Assembly (NCBI GenBank): GCA_937944855.1 | Contig: CALFAY010000022.1 | Coordinates: 1-64,000 of the forward strand | DNA length: 64,000 nt | Direction: 5' to 3' | From: an uncultured Planctomycetota bacterium | GTDB lineage: Bacteria; Planctomycetota; Planctomycetia; Gemmatales; HRBIN36 | In this document: positions 25,257 to 34,875 of the stretch, one piece after another | How the letters are laid out: each line of letters begins with the position of its first letter | Numbering within the stretch: the first letter of the stretch is position 1 | The notes under the pieces: generated by a model | Told to the model about the DNA's origin: nothing | Seen by the model: the letters and a program-made list of their open reading frames with translations, nothing else | The model's database searches: none | Made by a program: the position numbers and the translations under genes

Positions 25257-26381
25257 ATGCCCTTCGCCTTCGAGGTCCTGGCGCGGGACGGGTCGGCTCG
25301 CCGGGGCCGACTCGTCACCCCGCACGGCAGCGTGGACACCCCCGTCTTCATGCCCGTCGGCACTCAGGCCACGGTCAAAGGGCTGACCCCGGAACAATTG
25401 GAAAACCTCGGCGTCCAGATCCTCTTGGGCAACACCTACCACCTGGCTTTACGACCCGGGGCCGATCTCATCGCCGAGGCCGGGGGATTGCATCGCTTCA
25501 TGGGATGGACCCGGGCCATCCTCACCGACAGCGGCGGCTTCCAGATTTACAGTCTGGCCCCGACGCGGACCATCACCGACCACGGGGCCGCGTTCCGCTC
25601 CCACATCGACGGGGCTTTGTTCGAACTGACGCCGGAAGAGGCCGTGCGAATTCAGGAGCAACTCGGTTCCGACATCGCCATGTGTCTGGACGAGTGCCCG
25701 CCATTCGGCACGCCGCCGGATCGGTTGCGGGAAGCGGTGCGACGCACCATTCACTGGGCGGAGCGTTGCCGGGACGCCCATCGGCGAGGCGATCAGGCTC
25801 TCTTCGCCATTGTGCAGGGAGCGACCGATCTCGACCTGCGCGCGGAATGCGCCGCTGCCCTTGTTGCAATGGATTTTCCTGGCTACGCGCTGGGAGGCTT
25901 CAGCGTCGGCGAGACGCCGGAACAGATGCGGGCCGTGCTCCAGCCCTCGGCCGCTTTATTGCCGGAAAACAAACCTCGCTACCTCATGGGCGTTGGCCGA
26001 CCTGTCGACATCCTCGATGCCGTGGCCGTCGGCGTGGACATGTTCGATTGTATTCTGCCGACCCGCAACGGCCGAAACGCCCAGGCTTTCACCCGCTCCG
26101 GCCCGCTCAAGCTGCGCAACGCCGCTTTTCGCCGCGATCCCCGTCCCGTCGAGGAGGATTGCACCTGCCCCGCCTGCCGCCGCTTTTCCCGAGCGTATCT
26201 CCATCACCTGTTCAACGTGGACGAAATGCTCGGGCCGATCCTGTTGAGTCTGCACAACATCGCTCACTACCTGCGGCTCATGAGCGACATCCGCCATGCC
26301 ATCGAACAAGGCCGCTTCGCTCAGTTTCATGCGGAAATGAGGAGACGGCTCGACGGATCGCTCGAAGAATCGCAAAGCTGA
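25257..26381 (+). CDS. tgt: tRNA-guanine (queuine) transglycosylase
   Basis: 374 residues. Exchanges guanine 34 of GUN-anticodon tRNAs for preQ1 in the queuosine pathway. Visible motifs: DTPVFMPVGTQATVKGL at the start, TDSGGFQI with the catalytic Asp, LDECPPFG, GGFSVGE, the second Asp in GVDMFDCILPTRNGRN, and the zinc site CTCPACRRF with a following His in YLHHLF. Full length for the family. It starts one base after the TPR-alphaCTD stop, so translation is coupled. No queC/D/E/F genes are in the window. Confidence 0.96.
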   Translation: MPFAFEVLARDGSARRGRLVTPHGSVDTPVFMPVGTQATVKGLTPEQLENLGVQILLGNTYHLALRPGADLIAEAGGLHRFMGWTRAILTDSGGFQIYSLAPTRTITDHGAAFRSHIDGALFELTPEEAVRIQEQLGSDIAMCLDECPPFGTPPDRLREAVRRTIHWAERCRDAHRRGDQALFAIVQGATDLDLRAECAAALVAMDFPGYALGGFSVGETPEQMRAVLQPSAALLPENKPRYLMGVGRPVDILDAVAVGVDMFDCILPTRNGRNAQAFTRSGPLKLRNAAFRRDPRPVEEDCTCPACRRFSRAYLHHLFNVDEMLGPILLSLHNIAHYLRLMSDIRHAIEQGRFAQFHAEMRRRLDGSLEESQS

Positions 26382-26519
26382 CTTGGGCTTTCAGCATCTT
26401 CTCATTTCACCACGAATTGCCAACACGCACCTTGAGCCGTCGCACGGAAAGATGTTACCCTGACTGAGTCGAGAGACGCAGCAGTCTTCGGTTCCCGTGA
26501 GGGGGAGGCGATCAAAGCC

Positions 26520-27359
26520 ATGAGGTTCGTTGTTTTTGCCGTCGCACCAGTGGGTTTCTTACTCGCTGTCACGTTGCTGGGCGGACGGGAGCCGGAGGGC
26601 CGACCCGCTGCCGAGCGCACGGTCGTCAGCCCGCCGCCGGAAACGCTCAAGCTCGATGCGTTCTACGCCAAGTATGTTGACGCCGGGGGCGTTCCCATCA
26701 TCAGTTCGGGCAAGGTGCCGGACGACGCTTTATTCATGGCCGCTGACCTGGTGCTGCGGATGCTCGACCGTCGCCCCGATGTCCTCAAGGCCCTGGCGGA
26801 AAACAAGGTCCGCGTCGCCGTGATGGCCAAGACCGAACTCACCACCGACATCCCCGAGCACAGCCGCCTGCGTCCCAAGGAGTACTGGGACAAGCGGGCC
26901 CGCGGGCTGGGCGGTACGCCCCACATTCCCACCACCAGCTGTGCCGAGGAAAATCTGCTCGGCTACAAAGACGACCGCTATTGCGGCGAGAGCATCCTCG
27001 TCCACGAGTTCGCCCACACCATCCACGAAGTCGGCCTGGCCGCACTGGACCGCCAGTTTGATGCGCGGCTGAAGCGGATCTACGACCAGGCCATGAGCCG
27101 GGGGCTGTGGAAGCAGACCTACGCGGCCACCGATCACAAGGAGTATTGGGCCGAGGGGGTCCAGAGCTATTTCGACTGCAATCTGCACGCTGACCCGCCC
27201 AACGGGAATCACAACCACGTTCGGACGCGGGAGCAGTTGTGGGAGTACGATCCCGACTTATTTGATCTGATCGATGAGGTTTTCGTCCGCAATCCTTGGC
27301 GGTGGGTTCCCAACGGTGCTCACGCCAAGAAATGGCCCAAGAAAGAGCAGCAGAAGTGA
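26520..27359 (+). CDS. secreted zincin-like metallopeptidase
   Basis: 279 residues; a GGGGGAGGCGATC stretch precedes ATG 26520. The first 22 residues are a signal anchor (VVFAVAPVGFLLAVTLLGG). The catalytic helix LVHEFAHTIHE gives HEFAH at 162-166, and KEYWAEGVQSYFD downstream can supply the third, glutamate ligand of a gluzincin. Gly-Thr-rich and HNH-like (NGNHNHVRT) segments follow. The overall plan resembles secreted ATLF/M34-type peptidases found in planctomycetes, but the assignment rests on the motif order alone. It stands alone 138 bases after tgt. Confidence 0.75.
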   Translation: MRFVVFAVAPVGFLLAVTLLGGREPEGRPAAERTVVSPPPETLKLDAFYAKYVDAGGVPIISSGKVPDDALFMAADLVLRMLDRRPDVLKALAENKVRVAVMAKTELTTDIPEHSRLRPKEYWDKRARGLGGTPHIPTTSCAEENLLGYKDDRYCGESILVHEFAHTIHEVGLAALDRQFDARLKRIYDQAMSRGLWKQTYAATDHKEYWAEGVQSYFDCNLHADPPNGNHNHVRTREQLWEYDPDLFDLIDEVFVRNPWRWVPNGAHAKKWPKKEQQK

Positions 27360-27756
27360 CCGCCCAGACACCGAAAAATGTTGCGCGACATTTGTTGCGC
27401 AGGACTGCTTTCGATGCGCCAGCACGGTATGGAAGGACATGGGGAACGGAGTCGGTCCTGTGTCACAACTCGTTGTTGTGGAAGGGGTTCAGAGATTCGG
27501 TAGATTGCGACGAAGTGGGTGGCGCGGAAGCACAGAACAGCGGTTTGGTGCGTAGAAAGAATGTTGCGCCCCCGATCCGGGCGTATCGGCATGGGGGAAG
27601 GAATCAGCCGGATGCTGCCGGGGTTCCGTCTCTTGTCCGCGGCGAGCGGGTTCGGATATACTGACAGTGTGCCAAGGTATCGTCCGAAGCTCCCGCCCGA
27701 CAACGAGCCATCCGACTGAGTCTTTCAAGTAAGCGAGCCTCCGAAGGAGAATCATC
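27360..27756. other. intergenic region before tatA with three short TGTTGCGC repeats
   Basis: About 400 bases without a supported gene. TGTTGCGC occurs at about 27379 and 27391 as a close direct pair and again near 27563. The right end carries the tatA ribosome binding site (GAAGGAGAA, about 27743-27751). Open frames on both strands have no coding character. The repeats could be an operator or chance. Confidence 0.4.
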
Positions 27757-28059
27757 ATGACGCCGCTTTTTGGTCTGTTCAACCTGGGACCGCCGGAAAT
27801 CATCATCATTCTGGTGGTGGGCATCCTGCTGTTCGGCCGACGGCTTCCGGAGGTGGGTCGCTACCTCGGCCGAGGCATCGTCGAGTTCAAGAAGGGCATC
27901 AAGGGCGTCGAGGATGACATCGACGTGCAGGCGACCGGCAACTACGGCGGACAGGGTTACCAGGCTCCGGAACCGCCGCGACCGCCGCAACGGGTCGGTG
28001 CCAGCGGCCCGAAGTTCGAGGAACAACCCGTTGACAGCGAGGGCAAGGCCCGCTACTAA
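27757..28059 (+). CDS. tatA: Sec-independent translocase component TatA/TatE
   Basis: 100 residues; AAGGAGAATCATC precedes the ATG. Classic organisation: a short N-terminus with PPEIIIILVVGILLFG as the single membrane helix, the FGRRLPEVGR hinge, an amphipathic helix (YLGRGIVEFKKGIKG), and an acidic, Pro-rich tail. TatA multimers form the conducting part of the twin-arginine translocase. Several Tat-type substrates are in this window (phoD, the metallophosphoesterase, the TIM-barrel protein). tatB and tatC are not adjacent. Confidence 0.93.
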   Translation: MTPLFGLFNLGPPEIIIILVVGILLFGRRLPEVGRYLGRGIVEFKKGIKGVEDDIDVQATGNYGGQGYQAPEPPRPPQRVGASGPKFEEQPVDSEGKARY

Positions 28060-28087
28060 GGTGGCATCGGGGAAACCGGCAGCTACA

Positions 28088-28161
28088 GGGCTGTTAGCTC
28101 AGCTGGCTAGAGCGCACGGATCACACCCGTGAGGTCGGGGGTTCGAATCCCTCACAGCCCA
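28088..28161 (+). tRNA. tRNA-Val (anticodon CAC)
   Basis: A 74-base cloverleaf. The acceptor arms GGGCTGT and ACAGCCC pair fully, with discriminator A at 28161. The D arm is GCTC/GAGC, the anticodon stem CACGG/CCGTG and the T loop TTCGAAT. The 7-base anticodon loop is ATCACAC, placing CAC at 28122-28124, which reads GUG valine codons. CCA is not encoded. It lies 28 bases downstream of tatA, and decayed mobile-element sequence lies beyond it. Confidence 0.93.
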
Positions 28162-28500
28162 ATGATCGCATGTTCACTATATGGCACTTTGCGAAATCCT
28201 CCGGAAAACAAGGCATTTCGGTAGGATATCCCGTCCCACCGTTGGTTTCGATCCACGATTTCCTTGGTTTGGCTCAGCCGGGCTGTGGCGACGTGGCGGG
28301 GGAACGTCCGGGCTAGTTCCTTTGTCCGTGTGTTGCGGAGCGACAGAAACAGCTTCGGCCAAGGTTCGATGCTGCCTCATTCCCATTTTGGTTGAACCGT
28401 TCGGGAAGCGGGGCACGGGGCGGTAAAGGCTTGCATGGGCGAGACTTCGCAAACAGCAAGCATTCCCCGGCCGATGCTCAAGGCGTTACGGTCCATCGGC
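28162..28500. other. non-coding stretch between tRNA-Val and the IS remnant
   Basis: About 340 bases in which no gene, hairpin or repeat could be supported. Base composition is mixed and lower in GC than the flanks. It lies between a tRNA and element debris and may be degraded insertion sequence, but no attachment-site duplicate of the tRNA 3' end was found nearby. Confidence 0.4.
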
Positions 28501-28640
28501 CTAGTACTGCTCGATCAGTGCGCGGAACTTGGGGTGGGTGCCGCAACGATGTCTTGAACCCACCAGTACCATATAGGCCAAGGTCAGAATCAGCGGCAGG
28601 TGGTCGAAGCGTTCTGCCTTCGTCACCTGGATCTTTCGCA
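28501..28640 (-). pseudogene. C-terminal remnant of an IS4-type transposase
   Basis: Reading the minus strand and ending at TAG 28501-28503, the frame gives LRKIQVTKAERFD, LPLILTLAYMVLVG, CGTHPKFRALIEQY. The sequence xxIKKxERFDRLLLILALAYLLL is the usual C-terminal helix of IS4-family DDE transposases. About 45 codons remain; no catalytic residues, ends or target duplications survive. It abuts a remnant of a different gene on the plus strand at about 28634, marking an insertion/deletion junction. Confidence 0.55.
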
Positions 28641-28955
28641 AGTTCAAGGTCGGCCTGCTGGTCGGCAAGCACACCTGGGGCGGCTTGGTCGTCGTGTCCA
28701 GCTACCCGATGTTAAAGGACTGTGGCAACCTGACCGCTCCGAACATTTCCTTCTGGGCACCCGAAAAAGGTTTCACCGTGGAAAACGTCGGTGTCCCACC
28801 GGACTGCGACGTCGAGATCTGGCTCAAAGACTGGATCGCCGGCCGCGACCTCCAGTGTGAAAAGGCCATTGAGCTGCCGCTGGCCGCCCTGAAGCAGAAC
28901 CTGCCCAGGCAAGATCAGCGGCCTGCCTTATCCCGAGCGGGCGGTGGTCGAATAG
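28634..28955 (+). pseudogene. 3' remnant of a tricorn-protease-like (S41) gene
   Basis: The open frame reads FRKFKVGLLVGKHTWGGLVV, SSYPMLKDCGNLTAPN, FWAPEKGFTVENVGVPPD, DWIAGRDLQCEKAIEL. GKxTWGGLV, the APN block and the VENxGVPPD motif define the C-terminal S41 domain of tricorn core proteases. Only about 105 codons remain of more than 1000. A further one-base shift near 28925 would give the ending LPYPERAVVE with TAG at 28953-28955. The 5' border coincides with the IS4-type remnant. Confidence 0.65.
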
Positions 28956-28982
28956 TTCCCTTGAGTCACGACGAGCGCCGGC

Positions 28983-31900
28983 TCAGCGGACGGGCACTTC
29001 GTAAATATGCAGGGCGACGGGAGCGTTGCCGTATCCGCTTCGCTCTCCCCCGTAACGCTGATACAGATCGACGCCGCGGAAGTCGTCGACGAAATAGCCA
29101 TCTTCGGCGATGATCTGGCGATCCTCAAACAGGACACGCACTCGGGTTCCCTTTTTCAGGCCGGCGACCTGGATGCGGACCGCGGCCAGCGTCTCGGGAG
29201 CCGGTCGATCCTCATGGACGCCGAAGACGATTTCCTCTTTGCCGTCGGAGCTTACTAACGCGGTGTCCGACCACCAAACCCGTCCGCCGTGGTGGGCGAA
29301 AGCCACCCCGTCGAGCAGCTTGCCGGAGGCGTGCAATGTCTGGAGGGGGACTTCCAGTTTGACCCAATCCCCGGCCGTGGGCGGATCGCCCATGTCGGCG
29401 GCCTCGGCGGGCAGATAGGCGAGGGCATACGGAGGCGCTGCTTCTCCCCAACCGAGGAATCCCGGAGCGTGGCGGTAAAACGTCCGCAGGAACCAGAGGG
29501 CCAGGCGATTGTTTGACCGGATCAAGGGCAGCGGATTGGGCCCCCAGGAGGCGGCGTGGGTCCACCGTCCGTCGGCCTTGACCAGGGCCAAAAGGCTTCT
29601 GGGCTGCGCTTTCGGGTCGAGCTTGATCCAAGTGACCAGTTTGCTGCCGGCGGGCCAGGCTTTCGGCTCGATGAGGTACTGGATGCCGTGGGGAACAAGG
29701 AGTTGCAGGTTCGCGTCGCTGGCTGCGTGGGAGCCGTCTGATTCTGCGCGAACGACAGAGGGATCGGCTGTCACTCGGGCGGCTTTGCCGTCCACGAGGC
29801 CGGCAGGCCGCCACTGGCCGAAGCTCATGCCGTGCGTACTGGCGGCGATGATCAGCACCGAGTCGGCCTGACGGCGCACCAGGTGTTCCAGTGGCGGCTG
29901 GATGGTGACGTCTGGCGGCCGCTCCTTGGAATACAGCGCCGGCTGCAAGCGTTTCAATTCGGCATGCAGCCCGCGGAATGTCGAAGCGTCCCCGGGCCCG
30001 TGCGCGACCTGCCAGCCACGAGCGCCGCGAATCAACTCGACGTAGACATGGTAGCGCCAACGCTCGTACGGGACGCTTTCGTACATCTGCGGCCGAAGCC
30101 AGACCACTTTGCCTTTCCCTGCGAAGAGCGGCTTCATGTCGGTGTGCAGCGGCGCGGGGTAGAGCGGCTCAGTCTCAGGATCATAAATGTCAAAGAAGGG
30201 GACGCGTTCAAACTCCAGACGATTCCAGTAGCCGCCGTGCCCGACCATGACCGGCTTGTTCGTAGCCCGGCGCAGCTCCTCAACTTCCGACTTCAGGTCG
30301 TCGATCTGGTTCTGAGACAGGGGGGTGAAATAGCCGAAGGCCTCTTCCGGACCGCGCGAGACCGAAGCGACCATCGGGGCCGTTCGCAGGTAATCGAGCA
30401 GGTCCTTCGGCCAGGGACCGTGCGCCCGGGGCGGCAGAAACACGGTGGAGGCGTAGAGGTTCTTCTTCCACATGGCTTCGAGCTGCTCCCGGCCGATCTT
30501 CGGCCCTTCGACCAGGCGCAGGCAGTTGCCGTCCCACAGCGACCGTTCGCCCAAGTTGCCCCCGTGGCGGTCATAAAGGCTCCAGGCAGAGAGGTTCGCC
30601 AAGTCATGGTATTTGTCGGCTTCCGCTGGCCCGTCGTAGACAGGGTTGTGCCCGTAGGTGACGCCCCAGGGGATCCACGGTTTGTCGTTGATGAGGAAGT
30701 CGCCGTCGGCGTTGATCCGGACCGATTGGATCGGCGGCTGCGGTTCATCATGGGCCAGTCGGCAAAACGGGGGCGAGGTCATGCTCCAGCCTGGCTTGCC
30801 ATCGACGTCGATGGTCGTGACGCGAACCAGCCAGTTCCGCTGCGGGTCATGGAAGGGCTGAACGGGGAGAAACGCGACGTCGAGATCCTTCAGGAGCAGA
30901 TTGCGGAAATCGTCGCGCAGGCCGTCAGGGATCTTCGTCCGTTGTCGTTCGATCGCGGCAAGCGTCGCCGGGAGGGTCAGCGCGTGGAGCGATTCGCCCG
31001 TTCCTCGGCGAAGGACTTCGACCCGGAGCGCCTGAACCCGAGCCATCTCGGCTGCTGTCAGCCCCAGAGTGACGCGGACGAATTGTTTTTGGTTCGGGCG
31101 CAGATACAGGGCACCGAGTTCGAGGTCGATCGGGACGGTCCAGGTGGACAAGTCGAAGTCCGAAGAGGCCAGGGTGCGGCCGTCGGCGTCCACAAGTCGC
31201 AAGCGGGCGGGACGGCGCGAGTACGGGACGTCCGGCTGGCTCAGGGTGTACGGCACGGCGACACGGACGCGTTCCCCGCGGCGGACCGTCAACGTGCCCG
31301 TCTGGGAGGAGCGGACATCGTCGCCGTCCGCAACGTCGAGAGCAACGCGGAAGGAACCATCTGGCCCTGGATTGACCAGTTCCGCAGTCAGTTCATTGCG
31401 GCCGAGCAGGACTTCGCCAAGATCGACGTGTTCCAGACGCGGACCGGCACGAGAATCCGGTTCGTTCACCGGCCTCCCGCGCGGCGGGTCGTCGGGGGCG
31501 TTCGGGATCAGATACACGGCGACGTCGTCCCACCAGATGACGCCCGCGGCGTTCTGCTGCGGCTGATGGCCGGTGTCGTCCAGGGTGTAGCCGTTCATCC
31601 CGCGGGCGCACAGCTTCACTCGGATCGACTTCAACGCCTCCGTCGGCCGGAAAACCTGACGCACCAGTCGCCAGTCGTTGGTCCCGATCGAGAGTGGATT
31701 TTTGTGGATGAAGTTGAAACCGTCGAGTCGGCGGCCGATCTCGTCCTCGGCGTCGATCTGCATCATGCAGAGGCGGTCGGTCTTGATCCAGGCGCGCACC
31801 TCGATGAATTGGGCCTCGGGCAAGCCCAGGGGGACTGGATCGCTGACCACGCAGACTTCATCTCCGCTCGGGACGACCATCCGCAGGCTGTTTCGGCCGC

Positions 31901-32825
31901 GATGGGGGATGAGCGAATCGACGGCGACGGAGCCGCGATTATCCGAATTGCTGTTATGCCAGGTATTGAAGATGTAATAAATGCCCGGGGGAAAAGAGCG
32001 GTACTTCCTGGGTCCGGACCAGCCGGACGGGCGTCCGTCGCGGAGTTCCTCGAAGCCGCCGTTCGGGAGAAGATTGCCAGTGCGGGCGGGGATTTCCAGG
32101 GTCGCCTCGTGCAATTCGATCGAGCCGCTATGCTTGTCGGCCACGGCGATTTCACAGGTTGCGCCCATCGGGATTAGGGCGCCTTGCGAAGCGAAAGCGG
32201 GGTCCTTGCGGGCTGTCTCAAGCCAGGCACTCGCCGGGAGCTTTACCTCAATCCACTGGTCGCGATACGTTCCAGCCGGCACAGGAGCAGAAGCTGCTAC
32301 GATTCGCTTCGTGCCGAGCGGATCATCCACCGGCGACGCGCCATTCCAGGCGACGATGACGGTCGCCGCCTGAGCTGGGAGATTATCGGCACTCAGTCGG
32401 ACGCGGAACGTCAGGTCGCTGACCAAGGCGAGGGGGTTTTTGCTGCGGACCGCTTCCGCCGCCGGATAGCCCCCTGCGTCGGGCCAGCCTTCCAGTTTGG
32501 AAGGGTTGTTGATGGTCACCCAGTTGACCGACTGCACGGCGCGCGACGGCGAGGCGAGAGTTAGGCGGCGTCGGCCGCGCGGTTGGTCGGCGTCCAGCCA
32601 GCGCCAGGTTCCGCTCAGCCGCCAGCCGTCCGGGTTGTAATCCCGGCGGTTGTACACCTCGGTCGTGTAATTCCAGTGGTGGTTCTTCAGCTCCGGCAGC
32701 AACGTCAGCCAATCGTCCTGAAAGTCGCCGTTGCGGAGCAAGTTGCCGTCGCCCCACGCCGGCCCAACAAGCAGAACGAGCGAGACCAGCAGGGAACAGA
32801 ACAAAGGAGAGACTTGGTGCCTCAT
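28983..32825 (-). CDS. large secreted glycosidase-like protein with jelly-roll modules
   Basis: 1280 residues from ATG 32825; the frame is open further upstream but that part overlaps the methyltransferase end and lacks coding character. Signal peptide residues 1-25 (PLFCSLLVSLVLLVGPAWG). Two N-terminal beta-sandwich modules follow, each opening NLLRNGDFQD or NLLPNGGFEE, as in carbohydrate-binding CBM4/9-like domains, then Ig-like strands. Residues 640-1010 resemble a TIM-barrel hydrolase: INDKPWIPWGVTYGHNP, FGYFTPLSQNQIDDL, KPVMVGHGGYWNRL. The C-terminus is another beta domain. A role in polysaccharide breakdown is inferred; catalytic acids are not assigned. It is downstream of the methyltransferase on the same strand. 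Confidence 0.7.
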   Translation of the reverse strand: MRHQVSPLFCSLLVSLVLLVGPAWGDGNLLRNGDFQDDWLTLLPELKNHHWNYTTEVYNRRDYNPDGWRLSGTWRWLDADQPRGRRRLTLASPSRAVQSVNWVTINNPSKLEGWPDAGGYPAAEAVRSKNPLALVSDLTFRVRLSADNLPAQAATVIVAWNGASPVDDPLGTKRIVAASAPVPAGTYRDQWIEVKLPASAWLETARKDPAFASQGALIPMGATCEIAVADKHSGSIELHEATLEIPARTGNLLPNGGFEELRDGRPSGWSGPRKYRSFPPGIYYIFNTWHNSNSDNRGSVAVDSLIPHRGRNSLRMVVPSGDEVCVVSDPVPLGLPEAQFIEVRAWIKTDRLCMMQIDAEDEIGRRLDGFNFIHKNPLSIGTNDWRLVRQVFRPTEALKSIRVKLCARGMNGYTLDDTGHQPQQNAAGVIWWDDVAVYLIPNAPDDPPRGRPVNEPDSRAGPRLEHVDLGEVLLGRNELTAELVNPGPDGSFRVALDVADGDDVRSSQTGTLTVRRGERVRVAVPYTLSQPDVPYSRRPARLRLVDADGRTLASSDFDLSTWTVPIDLELGALYLRPNQKQFVRVTLGLTAAEMARVQALRVEVLRRGTGESLHALTLPATLAAIERQRTKIPDGLRDDFRNLLLKDLDVAFLPVQPFHDPQRNWLVRVTTIDVDGKPGWSMTSPPFCRLAHDEPQPPIQSVRINADGDFLINDKPWIPWGVTYGHNPVYDGPAEADKYHDLANLSAWSLYDRHGGNLGERSLWDGNCLRLVEGPKIGREQLEAMWKKNLYASTVFLPPRAHGPWPKDLLDYLRTAPMVASVSRGPEEAFGYFTPLSQNQIDDLKSEVEELRRATNKPVMVGHGGYWNRLEFERVPFFDIYDPETEPLYPAPLHTDMKPLFAGKGKVVWLRPQMYESVPYERWRYHVYVELIRGARGWQVAHGPGDASTFRGLHAELKRLQPALYSKERPPDVTIQPPLEHLVRRQADSVLIIAASTHGMSFGQWRPAGLVDGKAARVTADPSVVRAESDGSHAASDANLQLLVPHGIQYLIEPKAWPAGSKLVTWIKLDPKAQPRSLLALVKADGRWTHAASWGPNPLPLIRSNNRLALWFLRTFYRHAPGFLGWGEAAPPYALAYLPAEAADMGDPPTAGDWVKLEVPLQTLHASGKLLDGVAFAHHGGRVWWSDTALVSSDGKEEIVFGVHEDRPAPETLAAVRIQVAGLKKGTRVRVLFEDRQIIAEDGYFVDDFRGVDLYQRYGGERSGYGNAPVALHIYEVPVR

Positions 32826-33360
32826 CGCGGCACTCGCGGCGGGGTTCGGGCGGGCGATGTCGGGTGATGTTCTACGGACCTGAGGGTGAACCGAACATCC
32901 TGCTGCATCGGGTCGGTCGTGCGGTAGTCCAGGTCGCGGAGCTTGCGGCCCAGGCTTTTCCTCGAGTTGCTGGGTGACGGTCAGGTTGATCGCGGCGGGT
33001 GGGCCAGCCGCGGCTCGGCCGGTGGGGGAGCGAGGCGCGACTGGTACGGCCGGCCCGTGCGGCTCGCTTCCGCCATCGCCTCGTAAATCTCCAGGATGAC
33101 TCGCTTCGTGCGGTACTCGCCGTACTGCTCTTCGTCCTTGCGGCGAACGATGGGGAAGGTGTCCAGGATGTAGGCCGCGTCGTCCCGGCTGATGCCGTAG
33201 AGGTGGAAAAACGCCGCGTCGAGTTCGCACCGCAGCAGGAAACGTCGCTCGGGATCCCAGCGGAACGGCGGGCCGGCGTAGCCGCAATCCTCCGCGAACG
33301 GCTGCATGTCCCAGGCGGTGTAGAGCAGCTCCAGGACCCGCGGCAGCAGCCAGGAGGAGA

Positions 33361-33420
33361 GTGAGTCGGGAGTGGGGAGTCGGGACTCGGGAGTCGGGCT
33401 GACCGCCACTCCCCGTTCCC
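33361..33420. repeat. heptamer repeat block A inside the methyltransferase
   Basis: Tandem 7-base units of the GGGAGTC/GGGGAGT type (plus strand), followed by a short run of the inverse type. They encode in-frame low-complexity sequence (SPTPESRLPTPDS) near the methyltransferase C-terminus. Confidence 0.7.
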
Positions 33421-33802
33421 AGGGGCACGGCTGAGCGTAGGTTTCGGGCGGAAGAACGGGGAGTTGCTTGTAGATGAAGAAGTTGAGTGATGACCCGCCC
33501 ATTTTTTGACGCGATACATAGTCATAAACAAACGCAGAAAGATTTGCTAAAAGGCAACCTGCGCAACCTGTGTGAGTATCAGCTATTAACATCAAAGGCA
33601 CTTTGTTCCCCACGCCCACACGCGGCAGGAGGCTGGCGATGACGGTGCGTTCGTTGGTGGTGTTGGTGATGTCGCGCCAGCCGAGGAGCCAGGGGCGATC
33701 CCATTTGTCCTCCAGGCGGGCTTCGACTTCGGCCGCGGGCACCCAGTACCGCGGTTGCACCTGAAACTGCGGATCGCGTTTCTCTTGCGCGGTGCCTTCC
33801 CG

Positions 33803-33840
33803 CACCCCCTCTCCCGACTCCCGACTCCCCACTCCCCCCT
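33803..33840. repeat. heptamer repeat block B inside the methyltransferase
   Basis: About five degenerate units of ACTCCCG/ACTCCCC (plus strand). In the protein they give EGGVGSRESGEGVRE, in frame, between an LYEAKMLHQFDHRWATY segment and the rest of the target-recognition region. Confidence 0.7.
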
Positions 33841-34036
33841 CATACGTCGCCCAGCGGTGATCGAACTGGTGCAGCATCTTCGCTTCGTACAGCGGCAGGT
33901 ACTCGCGCCCGCCTTGGCGGAAGACATTCCCGTCCAACTGCCAGCCGTCCTTCTCCAACTGCTCCCGCGTGCGGAACAGGTGCGAGTCGTTGGCCATATG
34001 GAACATCGCCAGGAACTTCACGCCCCAGGGGTTGGA

Positions 34037-34180
34037 GGGGGAATGGGGAGTGGGGAGTGGGCAGTGGGCAGTGGGGAGTGGGGAGTGGGGAATGGGCAGT
34101 GGGGACAAGGCTTTCGACTCCCGATTCCCGATTCCCGACTCCCCCGCCTTAACTCCCGACTCCCCACTCCCGACTCCCTC
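34037..34180. repeat. heptamer inverted array C inside the methyltransferase
   Basis: The largest block. On the plus strand, about nine units of GGGGAGT/GGGCAGT/GGGGAAT are followed by the spacer ACAAGGCTTTCG, then ACTCCCG/ATTCCCG units, a second spacer and more ACTCCCG/ACTCCCC units. The two halves are inverted relatives and could fold into a long hairpin. Three units make 21 bases, so the array encodes heptapeptides (PHSPLPT on one side, SRESGIG on the other) without breaking the frame. Confidence 0.85.
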
Positions 34181-34875
34181 CCGCACCAGCACGGGCACGC
34201 AGCGGTAGATGGCCTTGGTCAGTTCGGCATCGCGGCGGGTACGGAAAATCGGACAGGTGCGGGTGTTGGGGTTGACCAAAGCAATGTCCTCGGCAGAGAG
34301 TGTGAACCGCCGCTCGGGATCGGTCAGTTGTTCGGTGTTGTGCAGGAAGAACGCGAACTCCGCCCCTTGGTTCTGCGGCCGGGCTGGGCCGGTCAGCGTC
34401 AGCAGGCAGAACTTGTAGCTGCGGTGAACGCCGGGGAAAATCGCGTCCCGATTCTCGAAGTCGTAGAGGCTGACGAGGGAGCGTTGGTCCACCAGGTCCT
34501 GAAAGAACAGCTTGGTGGTGTCGTCGGTGGCGATGCCGGACGGGACGATGCAGCCGACGCGGCCAGTGGGGTTGATGAGCGCGCGGTTGAGTTCAGCAAA
34601 GAGCATGTAGGTATTGACATCGCCGCGACCGCAGAGGGGATAGCGGCCGGAGTTGCGGACGAAGTGGCTTTCGCCTTCGGCCTGTCGGCGGTCTTCGAGG
34701 AACGCCCGGTACAGGGCCGGGTCTTGTTCGGCCAGTTGGGCGATGAGTTTGCGGCGTTCGGCTGCGTTGCGTGCCTTGGCGATGTCTGGTCGGCGCTGGG
34801 CGAACCATTCCTGTTCCTGGAGCTTGATGCGTTCCCACGGCGGATTGCCCAGCACAAAGTCGAAGCCGCCGGTAC

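Noticed and set aside
28088..28500. Integrative element at tRNA-Val
   Set aside because: No integrase and no direct repeat of the tRNA 3' end were found in the flank; only small gene remnants.
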